64,000 nucleotides of DNA, taken from the NCBI RefSeq assembly GCF_900130125.1, contig NZ_FQXY01000010.1, forward strand, positions 1,598,294 to 1,662,293, written 5' to 3'. A program made the position numbers and the translations under genes. The notes under the pieces were generated by a model. That model was given only the letters and a program-made list of their open reading frames with translations. It was not told the DNA's origin and did no database searches. Positions 43,583-52,455 of the stretch are shown here, piece after piece. Origin of the DNA: Bacteroides congonensis (GTDB lineage: Bacteria > Bacteroidota > Bacteroidia > Bacteroidales > Bacteroidaceae). Numbering within the stretch: the stretch's first letter is position 1; each line of letters opens with the position of its first letter.

Positions 43583-44140
43583 TTACTTAAAATACTTTCG
43601 CAGGCTTGCTGTTAATTTGCGAATAGCATTGGTCATATGTGTATTGACAGTTCTTTCGGATATGTCCAGTGCTTCGCTGATTTGTTTATAACTCATAAGT
43701 TCCTCTTTCGCCATGCAATAAACGATTCTTGTTTTTTCGGGTAGTTGCTGGATGGCCTGTTGCATATTCTCCTCCATATCTTTTTTCAGCAGTTTCTCTT
43801 CCGGAGTGAGATCATTTCCGGGTATTTCTATTACGATTTGGTTGATGGAACTTAGATTGTACTGGCGGTGTTTCTCCAAAAATGAAAGAGCATGGTTTTT
43901 GACTGTGATAAATAAATAAGAATCCCAATCCTTCACATCTTTCAGGTTCTGACGTTTATCCCACAAAGTGAGAAATACCTCAGACAACACATCTTCAGCG
44001 ACCGAAGCGGATTGGACGAAATATAACGCAATGGAATAGCACTTCTTGAAGTACCGCTTATACATTTTTTCAAAGCAAGAAGCATTACCTTCACTGATTT
44101 GACGTAATAGACAACTAATGTCATCTTCTCTGTGTAACAT
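43583..44140 (-). CDS. ECF-type RNA polymerase sigma factor
   Basis: 185 residues from ATG 44140 (MLHREDDISCLLRQISEGNA); an in-frame start at 44206 would lie on the predicted transcription start and is rejected. Region sigma2 is visible as SIALYFVQSASVAEDVLSEV and DWDSYLFITVKNHALSFLEK. Sigma4 contains a helix-turn-helix (LMSYKQISEALDISERTVNT). This type in Bacteroides is held by a FecR-like anti-sigma and released through a TonB-dependent transducer to activate a PUL. The FecR partner lies divergently 167 bp away. It is therefore the likely activator of the downstream PUL. Confidence 0.92.
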   Translation of the reverse strand: MLHREDDISCLLRQISEGNASCFEKMYKRYFKKCYSIALYFVQSASVAEDVLSEVFLTLWDKRQNLKDVKDWDSYLFITVKNHALSFLEKHRQYNLSSINQIVIEIPGNDLTPEEKLLKKDMEENMQQAIQQLPEKTRIVYCMAKEELMSYKQISEALDISERTVNTHMTNAIRKLTASLRKYFK

Positions 44141-44216
44141 ATTCAAGAATTTGATTATAAGGTGTTTACAATAAAATAATAGAAATGTAGAAGCGTCTAT
44201 TAACAATATTTATTTG

Positions 44217-44224
44217 CAAAAGTA
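44217..44224 (-). promoter_or_regulatory. -7 box for the ECF sigma gene
   Basis: On the - strand TACTTTTG matches TAnnTTTG, and TTG lies 16 bp further upstream, slightly short of the usual spacing. It leaves a leader of about 70 nt and supports the 44140 start. Confidence 0.5.
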
Positions 44225-44307
44225 ACTTTTTATTTGAATTCAACTACGTATTTTTTATTTTATTTCTGTCTTTATTAATAGAAGCGCTTAATAATACTTG
44301 TAGAACG

Positions 44308-45288
44308 ATGAAAGAAGACAGTAAAATATGGGACTTGCTCGCTAAAAGAACAGACCATTCTTTAAATAAAGAGGAAGAAGAGTCACTGGAACAGATGTTG
44401 AAAGAGGACTCCTCTTTGCAGCGTGCTTCCCGGTTGATGGAAGACTCGCTGGTGCACATGGATACCCATCAGACAGAAGAAGCCATGAACCGAACTTGGA
44501 GTAAGATAGAAACAGGCATGAAGACAGACAGGAAGCCTCGGCTGAAACTAATCATCCGCCGTTGTGCCGTTGCTGCCAGTATTGCCGTTTTGTTTGTGTT
44601 GGGCGGACTTTTGGGCTATCAGCTTTTGGGAAAACCGGATATGCTGATTGTGATGAATCAGGGAAAAGAAGCCCTGTTGTTTACACTTCCTGATAATTCC
44701 AAAGTTTGGCTGGGTGGCGGTTCGAGCTTGAAATATCCGGATGGACTTTCGGGACGCAACCGTGAAGTATACCTCGAAGGTGAAGCTTTCTTTGATGTGA
44801 AGAAAGATAATGGAAGAACCTTTCAGGTAGTTACGGACATTGTAGAAGTAATGGTACTTGGCACCCGCTTTGATGTCAGGGTATCCAAAATGGAGAATAC
44901 GGCGGAAGTTGTATTGGAATCCGGTTCCGTGAAACTGAATGAGCGTAACAAGACAGAAGACGGGGTGATTTTAAGGCCGGGTGAGATGGGGCGTGTCCAG
45001 CAGTACTCCGGCATTGAAGTGCGCCATGTCGATCTTCAGCTCTACACTACCTGGAAAGATAAATATATGAATATCGAATCCCAGAAAATGGATAATGTGA
45101 TGTTTATGTTGAGCAAGCGTTACCATACGGAGATTCGCATTGAAGGCGAGGGATTGAAAGAGGAAATATTCTCAGGACGTTTTGACATAGAGCAGTCTTT
45201 AGAGAATATTTTTGAGACGATTGATTTGATTACTCCCATTCGTTTTCAGAAACAACCGGACGGCACTTACTTAGTGACTCCGAAATAA
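44308..45288 (+). CDS. FecR-family anti-sigma factor
   Basis: 326 residues: a cytosolic N-terminal sigma-binding region (1-about 80), one TM helix (86-107, CAVAASIAVLFVLGGLLGYQ), then a periplasmic FecR domain. FecR hallmarks include TLPDNSKVWLGGGSSLKYPD, REVYLEGEAFFDVKKDNGRT and VLGTRFDVRV. The C-terminal domain of about 70 residues (NVMFMLSKRYHTEIRIEGEG) is STN/secretin-like and is expected to contact the SusC STN domain. It couples the outer-membrane transporter to the ECF sigma encoded on the other strand. Confidence 0.93.
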   Translation: MKEDSKIWDLLAKRTDHSLNKEEEESLEQMLKEDSSLQRASRLMEDSLVHMDTHQTEEAMNRTWSKIETGMKTDRKPRLKLIIRRCAVAASIAVLFVLGGLLGYQLLGKPDMLIVMNQGKEALLFTLPDNSKVWLGGGSSLKYPDGLSGRNREVYLEGEAFFDVKKDNGRTFQVVTDIVEVMVLGTRFDVRVSKMENTAEVVLESGSVKLNERNKTEDGVILRPGEMGRVQQYSGIEVRHVDLQLYTTWKDKYMNIESQKMDNVMFMLSKRYHTEIRIEGEGLKEEIFSGRFDIEQSLENIFETIDLITPIRFQKQPDGTYLVTPK

Positions 45289-45382
45289 AAGAGATAGGCA
45301 GCCTGATAGTATGATAAACTGAAAAAGAAATTGCTAACCCTAAAAAGAAAAATGATGAACACCACTTGAAAAAAGAAAAAAA

Positions 45383-45410
45383 GGATCGGAAAATTCCCGT
45401 TTTCCAATCC
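45383..45410 (+). promoter_or_regulatory. Hairpin in the FecR-SusC gap
   Basis: GGATCGGAAAA pairs with TTTTCCAATCC (10 of 11 bp), loop TTCCCG. It lies 51 bp before the SusC start in a 173-bp gap and lacks a strong T-run. It could be an FecR terminator, an attenuator or a small-RNA element. Confidence 0.4.
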
Positions 45411-45461
45411 TCTTCAGATTAAAATTAACTCTACCTTTTATTAATTTTAAATTGCAAATTT

Positions 45462-48400
45462 ATGAAAAATATTTCAATCCCAAAGGGAGTGAGAGGTTTT
45501 ATTTTGCCCTCATCCTTTTTGGGGAAGCTCAGACTATGTACCTGGCAAATATTATTTCTACTCTTCTTTGTACCTGTCCAGTCATGGTCACAACAGTCAG
45601 AATTGTTGACTTTAAACATGAAAAGCGTTACGCTGAAACAGTTTGTGGAAGCCGTTCAAACCCAAAGCGGGTATTCATTCCTTTATAAAGATAATCAACT
45701 AAATGCGAATCAGCGCATTACCGTTTCAGCAAAGAAACAGTCAATAGATGTCGTGCTGGAACAGGCTTTTAAAGGCAAAAGAATTTCCTGGAAAATTCAG
45801 GGCAAGCAAATATTACTCTTTCCTGCGAAAGAAGAAAATACAGCCGACACGAAGAAATCGCGTACCGTAAAAGGAAACGTCACTACTACCACTGGTGAGT
45901 CAATTCCGGGAGCAAGTGTGAAATTATTAAATGCCACTACCGGAGTGATTACTGACATCGACGGATTTTATATGATTACAGTGCCCGATGGCCAGACAAC
46001 ACTGGAATACCGCTTTATGGGATATGAACCCCGGACTGTAAAAGTAGGTAATCAGACTACTATTAATGTTTCTTTGGAGGAAGCGACTTCAAGTTTGGAA
46101 GAAGTTGTGGTAGTTGCCTATGGTGCTCAAAAGAAAGTGACGATGACAGGTTCGGTAGCTTCGGTGAATATAGGAAGCCTGAAAACTCCGGTCGCAAATC
46201 TGAGTAACGCCTTGCAAGGCAAGGTGGCAGGTATCATCTCCGTGCAATCCAGCGGTGAGCCGGGATACGATAACTCGACCTTTACTATCCGTGGTATCGG
46301 TACTTTCACGGGAAACACTTCTCCACTGGTTATTGTAGACGGTGTACAGCGTGACGACGTAAACTCCACTTATGGGGGTGCCTATAACAATATCGACCCG
46401 GAAGACATTGTCAGCATCTCTCTGCTGAAAGACGCTTCCGCCACTGCCGTATATGGTGCGAAAGGTGCTAACGGCGTAATGATTATTACTACAAAGCGCG
46501 GAACAGTCGGCAAACCAAAAATCTCTATCAAGGCAGAGACAGGCTTTACAAACTTCACCAAAGTACCTGAAATGTTGAGCGGTACGGACTATATGATGCT
46601 TTATAATGAAAGCCGTCGAAACTCAGGATTGAATGAAGTTTATTCCCGCGAGCAGATATTGAAGACCGAAAGCGGATTGGATCCCTACTTATACCCGAAT
46701 GTAGACTGGATTAATCAGATCTATAAGAAAGTATCTTCCGTATCCAATGTCAATCTGAATATCAGTGGCGGTAGCGACCTGGTTCGTTATTACCTGTCAG
46801 CTTCTTTCTATAATCAAGGCGGACAATACAACGTAAAGGATGAAAACGGCTATAATCCTAACCTGAATTATAAACGTTATGACTTCCGTAGCAATGTAGA
46901 CGTGAATATAACGAAAACCACCTTATTGCAGATGAACCTATCTGCCATTATGGTCGATTCACGTTATCCGGGCATTAGTTCCAGTAAACTTTGGTACGAA
47001 GCATTTTCCACTTCACCGGTTGCTTTCCCTGTCCGCTATCCGGACGGACGTTGGGCCGGCCCACCCGCCAATGCAGGTTCCAACCCGATGAATGAAGTGC
47101 AGAACACAGGTTATACCGATACCTTCCGTCCTGCCTTGCAATCAGTGTTTACAGTCAATCAGAAATTAGATTTCATAACCAAAGGTCTTTCGGCCTATGT
47201 ACGTTTTTCATTCGACAGTTATAGTGAATTTAATAACAAACGTACGGGAGGAGTGGACTTGTGGTATGCCAACCAACGTGACGGCAATGGAGAACTTATC
47301 TTCGGGAAACCTATCAAAGAAGGTTCCGACGAACTCTATTACGAGCACAGTGATACCGGAGAAAGGGTAATCTATACCGAAGCGAACATAGCCTATGACC
47401 GCACATTCGGTTCACACAACATCAACGGAATGGTACTCTATAATATGCGTAACCGTATGATTGCTACCGCCGGAAGTGCCATTGCATCCATCCCTTACCG
47501 TAATCAGGCCGTTGCCGCCCGTTTGGGTTATGGATATAAAGACCGCTACTTGGCAGAAATAAACGGTTCCTATACCGGTTCGGAGAATTTTGCTCCCGGA
47601 CACCGTTTCGGCTTTTTCCCTGCCGCTTCCGTAGGATGGGTGATTTCGCATGAACCCTTTTTCCAAAACATCGTTCATACGGTTGATTTATTAAAGTTGC
47701 GCGCTTCCTATGGTATTGTAGGTAATGATAACATTGGCGGAACAGGCGACCGTTTTGCCTATTTTACCCAGTTCGGAAGCGGAAATAACTACGGTTTTGG
47801 TCCGAATGGTAATCTCGTATATGGTATCAGGGAGACTCTTCTAGGCTCAAACAAACTGACTTGGGAAAAGTCTTATAAAACAAATATCGGTTTGGAAATG
47901 ATGCTTTTAGGCAAACTCAACCTGACACTGGATTATTATTGGGAAAGACGTAAAGACATTCTGATTCAGCGTTCTTCTTTACCGAGCATGGCAGGATTTG
48001 ATGCCGCTATCTACGCTAACATGGGTGAGATGGATAATAAGGGATTGGACGCCAACCTCGAATATCAGACCCGTATCAATAACAAAGTGGGATTACGCCT
48101 GTATGGTAACGTGACTTACAGTAAAAACAAAATCGTATTCCGTGACGAACCGGATATGCAATATTCTTATCAGAAGAGTGAAGGAACCCGTTATGGCGAA
48201 TACTACGGTTATGTAGCCGACGGTTATTTCCAGAGTTGGGAAGAGATTGAAAACAGTCCGAAGCAATTGCGTGAACTGGCTCCCGGTGACATCAAATACA
48301 AAGACCTCAACAACGACAATGTGATTGATGCCAACGACCAATGTTATCTGGGTAAGTCCTGGTTCCCTTCCTGGTCTTACGGTATGGGTTTCAACGTCAA

Positions 48401-48899
48401 CTATCATAACTTTGACCTGTCCCTGTTCTTCCAGGGTGTATCCGATGTATCCATTATGGCTAATGGTGGCTCTATGGACACAGGCAATGGCGATTGGGGA
48501 GCAGGCGGAGTAGGTATCGTACCTTTCACCGGCATGGGACTGAATCCGAGTAACGTTATAACCAAGGCACTGGATCGCTGGACGGAAGATAATCCGCGTG
48601 CAGATGCATGGTATCCGCGTATGACCGCCAATGCCAGTACCAGTGACAATAACTATGTAAATAGTACACATTGGCTGAAAAACGGTAACTACCTGCGTCT
48701 GAAACAAGCATCGTTGGGATATACCCTTGAGAATAAGAGACTGATGGACAAGGGAATAGAATACCTCTATTTCTACCTGTCCGGACAAAATCTGCTTACC
48801 TTCTCCAAATTCAAACTGTGGGATCCCGAACTAGGCTCTAATGGCGCGAAATATCCGCTATCACGTATGGTGACCTTGGGAATGAGAGTTTCATTTTAA
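45462..48899 (+). CDS. SusC/RagA-family TonB-dependent transporter with STN domain
   Basis: 1145 residues. A long signal peptide (about 1-44, ends VQSWSQ) is followed by an STN signalling domain (about 50-119, LLTLNMKSVTLKQFVEAVQT). A CarboxypepD-regulatory-like domain comes next (about 133-212, GNVTTTTGESIPGASVKLLN). The TonB box/plug region (EEVVVVAYGAQKKVTMTGSV, then TFTIRGIGTFTGNTSPLVIV) leads into a 22-strand barrel that ends in an aromatic-terminated strand (GMRVSF). It imports glycan fragments across the outer membrane as a complex with SusD. The STN domain can signal to FecR, which explains the sigma/anti-sigma pair upstream. susD follows after 12 bp. Confidence 0.96.
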   Translation: MKNISIPKGVRGFILPSSFLGKLRLCTWQILFLLFFVPVQSWSQQSELLTLNMKSVTLKQFVEAVQTQSGYSFLYKDNQLNANQRITVSAKKQSIDVVLEQAFKGKRISWKIQGKQILLFPAKEENTADTKKSRTVKGNVTTTTGESIPGASVKLLNATTGVITDIDGFYMITVPDGQTTLEYRFMGYEPRTVKVGNQTTINVSLEEATSSLEEVVVVAYGAQKKVTMTGSVASVNIGSLKTPVANLSNALQGKVAGIISVQSSGEPGYDNSTFTIRGIGTFTGNTSPLVIVDGVQRDDVNSTYGGAYNNIDPEDIVSISLLKDASATAVYGAKGANGVMIITTKRGTVGKPKISIKAETGFTNFTKVPEMLSGTDYMMLYNESRRNSGLNEVYSREQILKTESGLDPYLYPNVDWINQIYKKVSSVSNVNLNISGGSDLVRYYLSASFYNQGGQYNVKDENGYNPNLNYKRYDFRSNVDVNITKTTLLQMNLSAIMVDSRYPGISSSKLWYEAFSTSPVAFPVRYPDGRWAGPPANAGSNPMNEVQNTGYTDTFRPALQSVFTVNQKLDFITKGLSAYVRFSFDSYSEFNNKRTGGVDLWYANQRDGNGELIFGKPIKEGSDELYYEHSDTGERVIYTEANIAYDRTFGSHNINGMVLYNMRNRMIATAGSAIASIPYRNQAVAARLGYGYKDRYLAEINGSYTGSENFAPGHRFGFFPAASVGWVISHEPFFQNIVHTVDLLKLRASYGIVGNDNIGGTGDRFAYFTQFGSGNNYGFGPNGNLVYGIRETLLGSNKLTWEKSYKTNIGLEMMLLGKLNLTLDYYWERRKDILIQRSSLPSMAGFDAAIYANMGEMDNKGLDANLEYQTRINNKVGLRLYGNVTYSKNKIVFRDEPDMQYSYQKSEGTRYGEYYGYVADGYFQSWEEIENSPKQLRELAPGDIKYKDLNNDNVIDANDQCYLGKSWFPSWSYGMGFNVNYHNFDLSLFFQGVSDVSIMANGGSMDTGNGDWGAGGVGIVPFTGMGLNPSNVITKALDRWTEDNPRADAWYPRMTANASTSDNNYVNSTHWLKNGNYLRLKQASLGYTLENKRLMDKGIEYLYFYLSGQNLLTFSKFKLWDPELGSNGAKYPLSRMVTLGMRVSF

Positions 48900-48911
48900 T
48901 CTAATCAAGCA

Positions 48912-50789
48912 ATGAAAACAATGAGAAAAATATTTAACCGTATATTGGCTGCCGGATTATTATCTGTTGGTGTGATGGGAATAGTCACTTCCTGTGACTA
49001 TCTGGATCAGAAGCCTGAGAATCTGAAAACATCGGATATGATCTGGGAAACCCGTACAGATGCAGAATCTTACTTATATAATATCTACGGATATATCTGG
49101 TTATCTACGGATGACCCGGTCGTATTTGGCTTTGCCGATGAAAGCTCTTGTGTATTCTCCAATACGAATGTCCGTAAGATGGTGGAAGGCAATTGGGGCC
49201 CTTCCAATACACTGGGAGATAATAAATGGAATGCCGCTTATCGGGGTATCCAGAAAGCGCTTATTTTTGAACAGAATATAGACCGTGTTCCCGAAGGCGT
49301 ACTGAGTACAGACCTGAAGATACAGTACAAGGCAGAGTCACGCTTCCTGCGCGGATGGTTCTACTGGAACATCTTACGCTTGTACGGCCCGTTTGTGATT
49401 TTTGATAAGCCCGTCGAACAGGACGAAGACTTTAATAAATACGTGCGTCGTCCGTTTGAAGAATGTGTGGAGTATGTTTGTGGACTGATGGAATCTACGT
49501 TGGACGAACTTCCTGAGGTATGGACTTCTACGGCATACCTGGGACGTCCTACGAAAGGCGCCGCCTTGGCCGTTATCTCACAAGTACGTTTACTGGCAGC
49601 CAGCGAACTTTGGAATGGAAATCCCCGTTTTAAGGATTTCAAGAATAAGGACGGTGAACTGTTGGCGCCGCAGACCAAGGATAACGAAAAGTGGCGGATT
49701 GCCGCTGAGGCTGCCGAAGATGTGATTGATTTGGGTATTTATCACCTCTACCGCAATACGGAAAGCGGTGACAGAACCTTTGACCCTTATTTGTCTTTCC
49801 GCGATTTATTTATGTCCGGCAATCATGCGGAAGTCATATTCGCTACGCATAAATCCGGAGACTGGCAGTGGGGATACGACAAACGCTGCAACCCGAAAAA
49901 CGGCGGATATAGCATGCAGAATGCGACACAAAATATCGTGGATGCATTCCTGACCCGTGACGGCCTGGATATCAATGATGATGAGAACTATACCGAAGCA
50001 GGATTCGCGAAAGAAGACGACCCCGCAGAATACGGAAAAGTCCGTAATGAAATAAACCGGGGATACCGCAAGGGAGAATCGAATATGTACGTCAACCGTG
50101 AGCCCCGTTTCTATGCTTCCGTACATTACAATGGACGCCCTGTACTTTCTGCCATTACCGTAGACGACCGCAACTTCTTTTCATCCGACAAGAATAAGGA
50201 TGGATTCGGAAGAGCAGAATATTACTATTCCGGTTCATCGGGTGCAGGAACGCAGATGACTGACTTTACCGGATACAATGTAGCGAAGAAAGTAAGTACC
50301 TCTTCCAGTATCCGTAATGACCAGGCGGTATATCGTCCATATATACATATTCGTTACGCTGAGATACTTTTGAACTATATGGAAGCGATGAATGAATACA
50401 ATCCTGAAGATTCCAAAATTATCAGCTACTTTAATGAAATCCGTGACCGTGCAGGTATTCCGAATATTACGGCTACCTACCCGCAGGATTTGGGAAACAA
50501 GGAAAAGATGCGTGAATGGATTCTCCGTGAACGTCAAATCGAACTTGCTTTCGAAGGCGACCGCTTTTGGACACTTGCCCGCCGCCTGCTTTATGAGAAA
50601 GAAGAAAACCGCAAGATCTATCGTATGAATGTACTTGCTGACGATCAGGGACAAGGCTTTGCTTTTGAAGGTTTCTATGAACGTAAAATCTTGCAGACCA
50701 GATATTGGGATAATAAGATGTACTTGTATCCTATCTATCAGACGGAGATTGACCGCGGACGTGGCTTGGTACAGAATCCGGGATGGTAG
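48912..50789 (+). CDS. SusD/RagB-family outer-membrane glycan-binding lipoprotein
   Basis: 625 residues. The lipobox is IVTSC (Cys28), followed by DYLDQKPENLKTSDMIWETR. The family is shown by the N-terminal TPR-like region (EQNIDRVPEGVLSTDLKIQY, AESRFLRGWFYWNILRLYGP) and the C-terminal NEIRDRAGIPNITATYPQDL / RERQIELAFEGDRFWTLARR. It forms the lid of the SusC transporter and captures oligosaccharides at the cell surface. At 625 aa it is longer than many SusD proteins. It is the second gene of the PUL's structural operon. Confidence 0.96.
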   Translation: MKTMRKIFNRILAAGLLSVGVMGIVTSCDYLDQKPENLKTSDMIWETRTDAESYLYNIYGYIWLSTDDPVVFGFADESSCVFSNTNVRKMVEGNWGPSNTLGDNKWNAAYRGIQKALIFEQNIDRVPEGVLSTDLKIQYKAESRFLRGWFYWNILRLYGPFVIFDKPVEQDEDFNKYVRRPFEECVEYVCGLMESTLDELPEVWTSTAYLGRPTKGAALAVISQVRLLAASELWNGNPRFKDFKNKDGELLAPQTKDNEKWRIAAEAAEDVIDLGIYHLYRNTESGDRTFDPYLSFRDLFMSGNHAEVIFATHKSGDWQWGYDKRCNPKNGGYSMQNATQNIVDAFLTRDGLDINDDENYTEAGFAKEDDPAEYGKVRNEINRGYRKGESNMYVNREPRFYASVHYNGRPVLSAITVDDRNFFSSDKNKDGFGRAEYYYSGSSGAGTQMTDFTGYNVAKKVSTSSSIRNDQAVYRPYIHIRYAEILLNYMEAMNEYNPEDSKIISYFNEIRDRAGIPNITATYPQDLGNKEKMREWILRERQIELAFEGDRFWTLARRLLYEKEENRKIYRMNVLADDQGQGFAFEGFYERKILQTRYWDNKMYLYPIYQTEIDRGRGLVQNPGW

Positions 50790-50826
50790 AATTTACCCGA
50801 TAATATAAAATTAATAAGATAGCAAA

Positions 50827-52455
50827 ATGAAAACAATTTCATACTATATATCTATGGCTGTTATTCTGACAGCAGCCATTTTTACCGGGGGGTGTACGGA
50901 CGATGATGAAAAGTCATTATCGCTCCGCTCCGGAGAGCTTTCTATTTATGACTTTGCTCCGAATACAGGAAAAGGCGGCACACAATTATTGATAAATGGA
51001 GAGCAGTTCCCCTTGGATGCGGCTTCTATCAGCGTGACCATCAATGAAGTGGAACTCTCCATCCTGCGTTCCAATGAAGAACAGTTATTGGTCGAGGTTC
51101 CCGATAATGAAGCGATAGGGACAGCTCCTATTGTCATCAATGCAAAAGGAAAGACTGCTCAATCAGAAGTAAACTTTGCTTTCCAGAAAACAGCCATCAC
51201 AGGTTTTTCTCCTGCTTACGGAAAAGTAGGGACGAAAGTACGCATCTATGTAGAGAACCTACCGGCAGAAATCAAGAATCCGACGGCAACGTATAATGAC
51301 ATAACGGCAGAATGTACGGCAGAAGAAGGTTATTTCCAAGTGACTATTCCCGAAACGGATTTCGGTTCCTGGCCTATTATCATCAGTTTCAACGGAAGAA
51401 CGCTTTCTACGGGCGAGTTTGAATATAAAGACCTCTTGTTCGAACGTACGATCACCACGTTGCCGGGAAGTTCCGAATTTAATATCATGTGTGCGGATTG
51501 GGAATACCGCCGGGGTGGTATCGCGGTAGATGACGATGGCAACGTATATCTGACAGATATCGGTAATTTGCGTATTCGTAAAATCACGCCCGACGGAACT
51601 GTTAGCGAAGTGGCCGGTACAGGAACGGAAAATGATGTAGACTGGGGACTTAACTGGCGATTGGACAATGGCGGTGCAGGTTCATATAACGCAGTAATGC
51701 GTCCCACTGATATAAAAATTGACAGTAAAGGAAATATGTATGTCAGTGATGACTGGACTTCGGCAACCATATGTTTTGAACCGGATGGAAAAGCCCTTTA
51801 TATGGGATGGCAGGTAGCTGTCAGCCTGGCGATTGACGAGGCAAGTAACCGGCTTTACAGTATGACTTCAAATGGCAATATTCTTCTGAAGGACTTGAAT
51901 GATTACGGTGGTTATCCAAGTAATCATGGTACTGTGATTGTCACAGGCAATGGTAGCCCGGGCGGAATGGACGTAGATAAAACAACGGGAGATCTTTATG
52001 TAACGAATATCGGAACCCATCAAATTATTAAATATGTCAAGGATCGTTGGGATGACCCGATTGTGATAGCCGGCAGCGGACGGAGCGGACACTCCGACGG
52101 TGCGTACAATGAAGCTACATTTACCAGCCCGTGGGGAATCGCTGTTGCGCCGGACGGAAATATTTTGGTGGCAGGCAATGGTACGGCAGAAGCTTCGACA
52201 GCCAGTGCCGACCAGAGTATTCGTTACATAGACCAGAAAACTGGAATGGTTTCCACATTCGCCGGTTCGGGAACATCCGGCAATACGGACAGCAGTTTCG
52301 AAGTGCTCTCCTATGCAGGTGTCAACTCTACCATCGAGAGTCTGCCTGCTGCCTTTGGTGCTCCTTCTTCTGTATGCGTTGGTAAGGATGGTACGGTGTA
52401 CGTGCTGGATCGCCGGAATAATTGTGTAAAGAAAATAACAACCGTAGAAAAATGA
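50827..52455 (+). CDS. IPT/TIG and NHL-repeat surface lipoprotein (first copy)
   Basis: 542 residues; lipobox FTGGC (Cys23). Two IPT/TIG immunoglobulin-like domains (about 38-205, each beginning with a Pro-Asn/Ala-x-Gly type segment such as APNTGKGGTQLLINGEQFPL) are followed by a six-bladed NHL beta-propeller. NHL blades show GIAVDDDGNVYLTDIGNLRI and RKITPDGTVSEVAGTG. In SusE position, right after SusD, it probably binds glycan at the cell surface, but no enzymatic motif is seen. It overlaps the second copy by 4 bp (ATGA). Confidence 0.85.
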   Translation: MKTISYYISMAVILTAAIFTGGCTDDDEKSLSLRSGELSIYDFAPNTGKGGTQLLINGEQFPLDAASISVTINEVELSILRSNEEQLLVEVPDNEAIGTAPIVINAKGKTAQSEVNFAFQKTAITGFSPAYGKVGTKVRIYVENLPAEIKNPTATYNDITAECTAEEGYFQVTIPETDFGSWPIIISFNGRTLSTGEFEYKDLLFERTITTLPGSSEFNIMCADWEYRRGGIAVDDDGNVYLTDIGNLRIRKITPDGTVSEVAGTGTENDVDWGLNWRLDNGGAGSYNAVMRPTDIKIDSKGNMYVSDDWTSATICFEPDGKALYMGWQVAVSLAIDEASNRLYSMTSNGNILLKDLNDYGGYPSNHGTVIVTGNGSPGGMDVDKTTGDLYVTNIGTHQIIKYVKDRWDDPIVIAGSGRSGHSDGAYNEATFTSPWGIAVAPDGNILVAGNGTAEASTASADQSIRYIDQKTGMVSTFAGSGTSGNTDSSFEVLSYAGVNSTIESLPAAFGAPSSVCVGKDGTVYVLDRRNNCVKKITTVEK

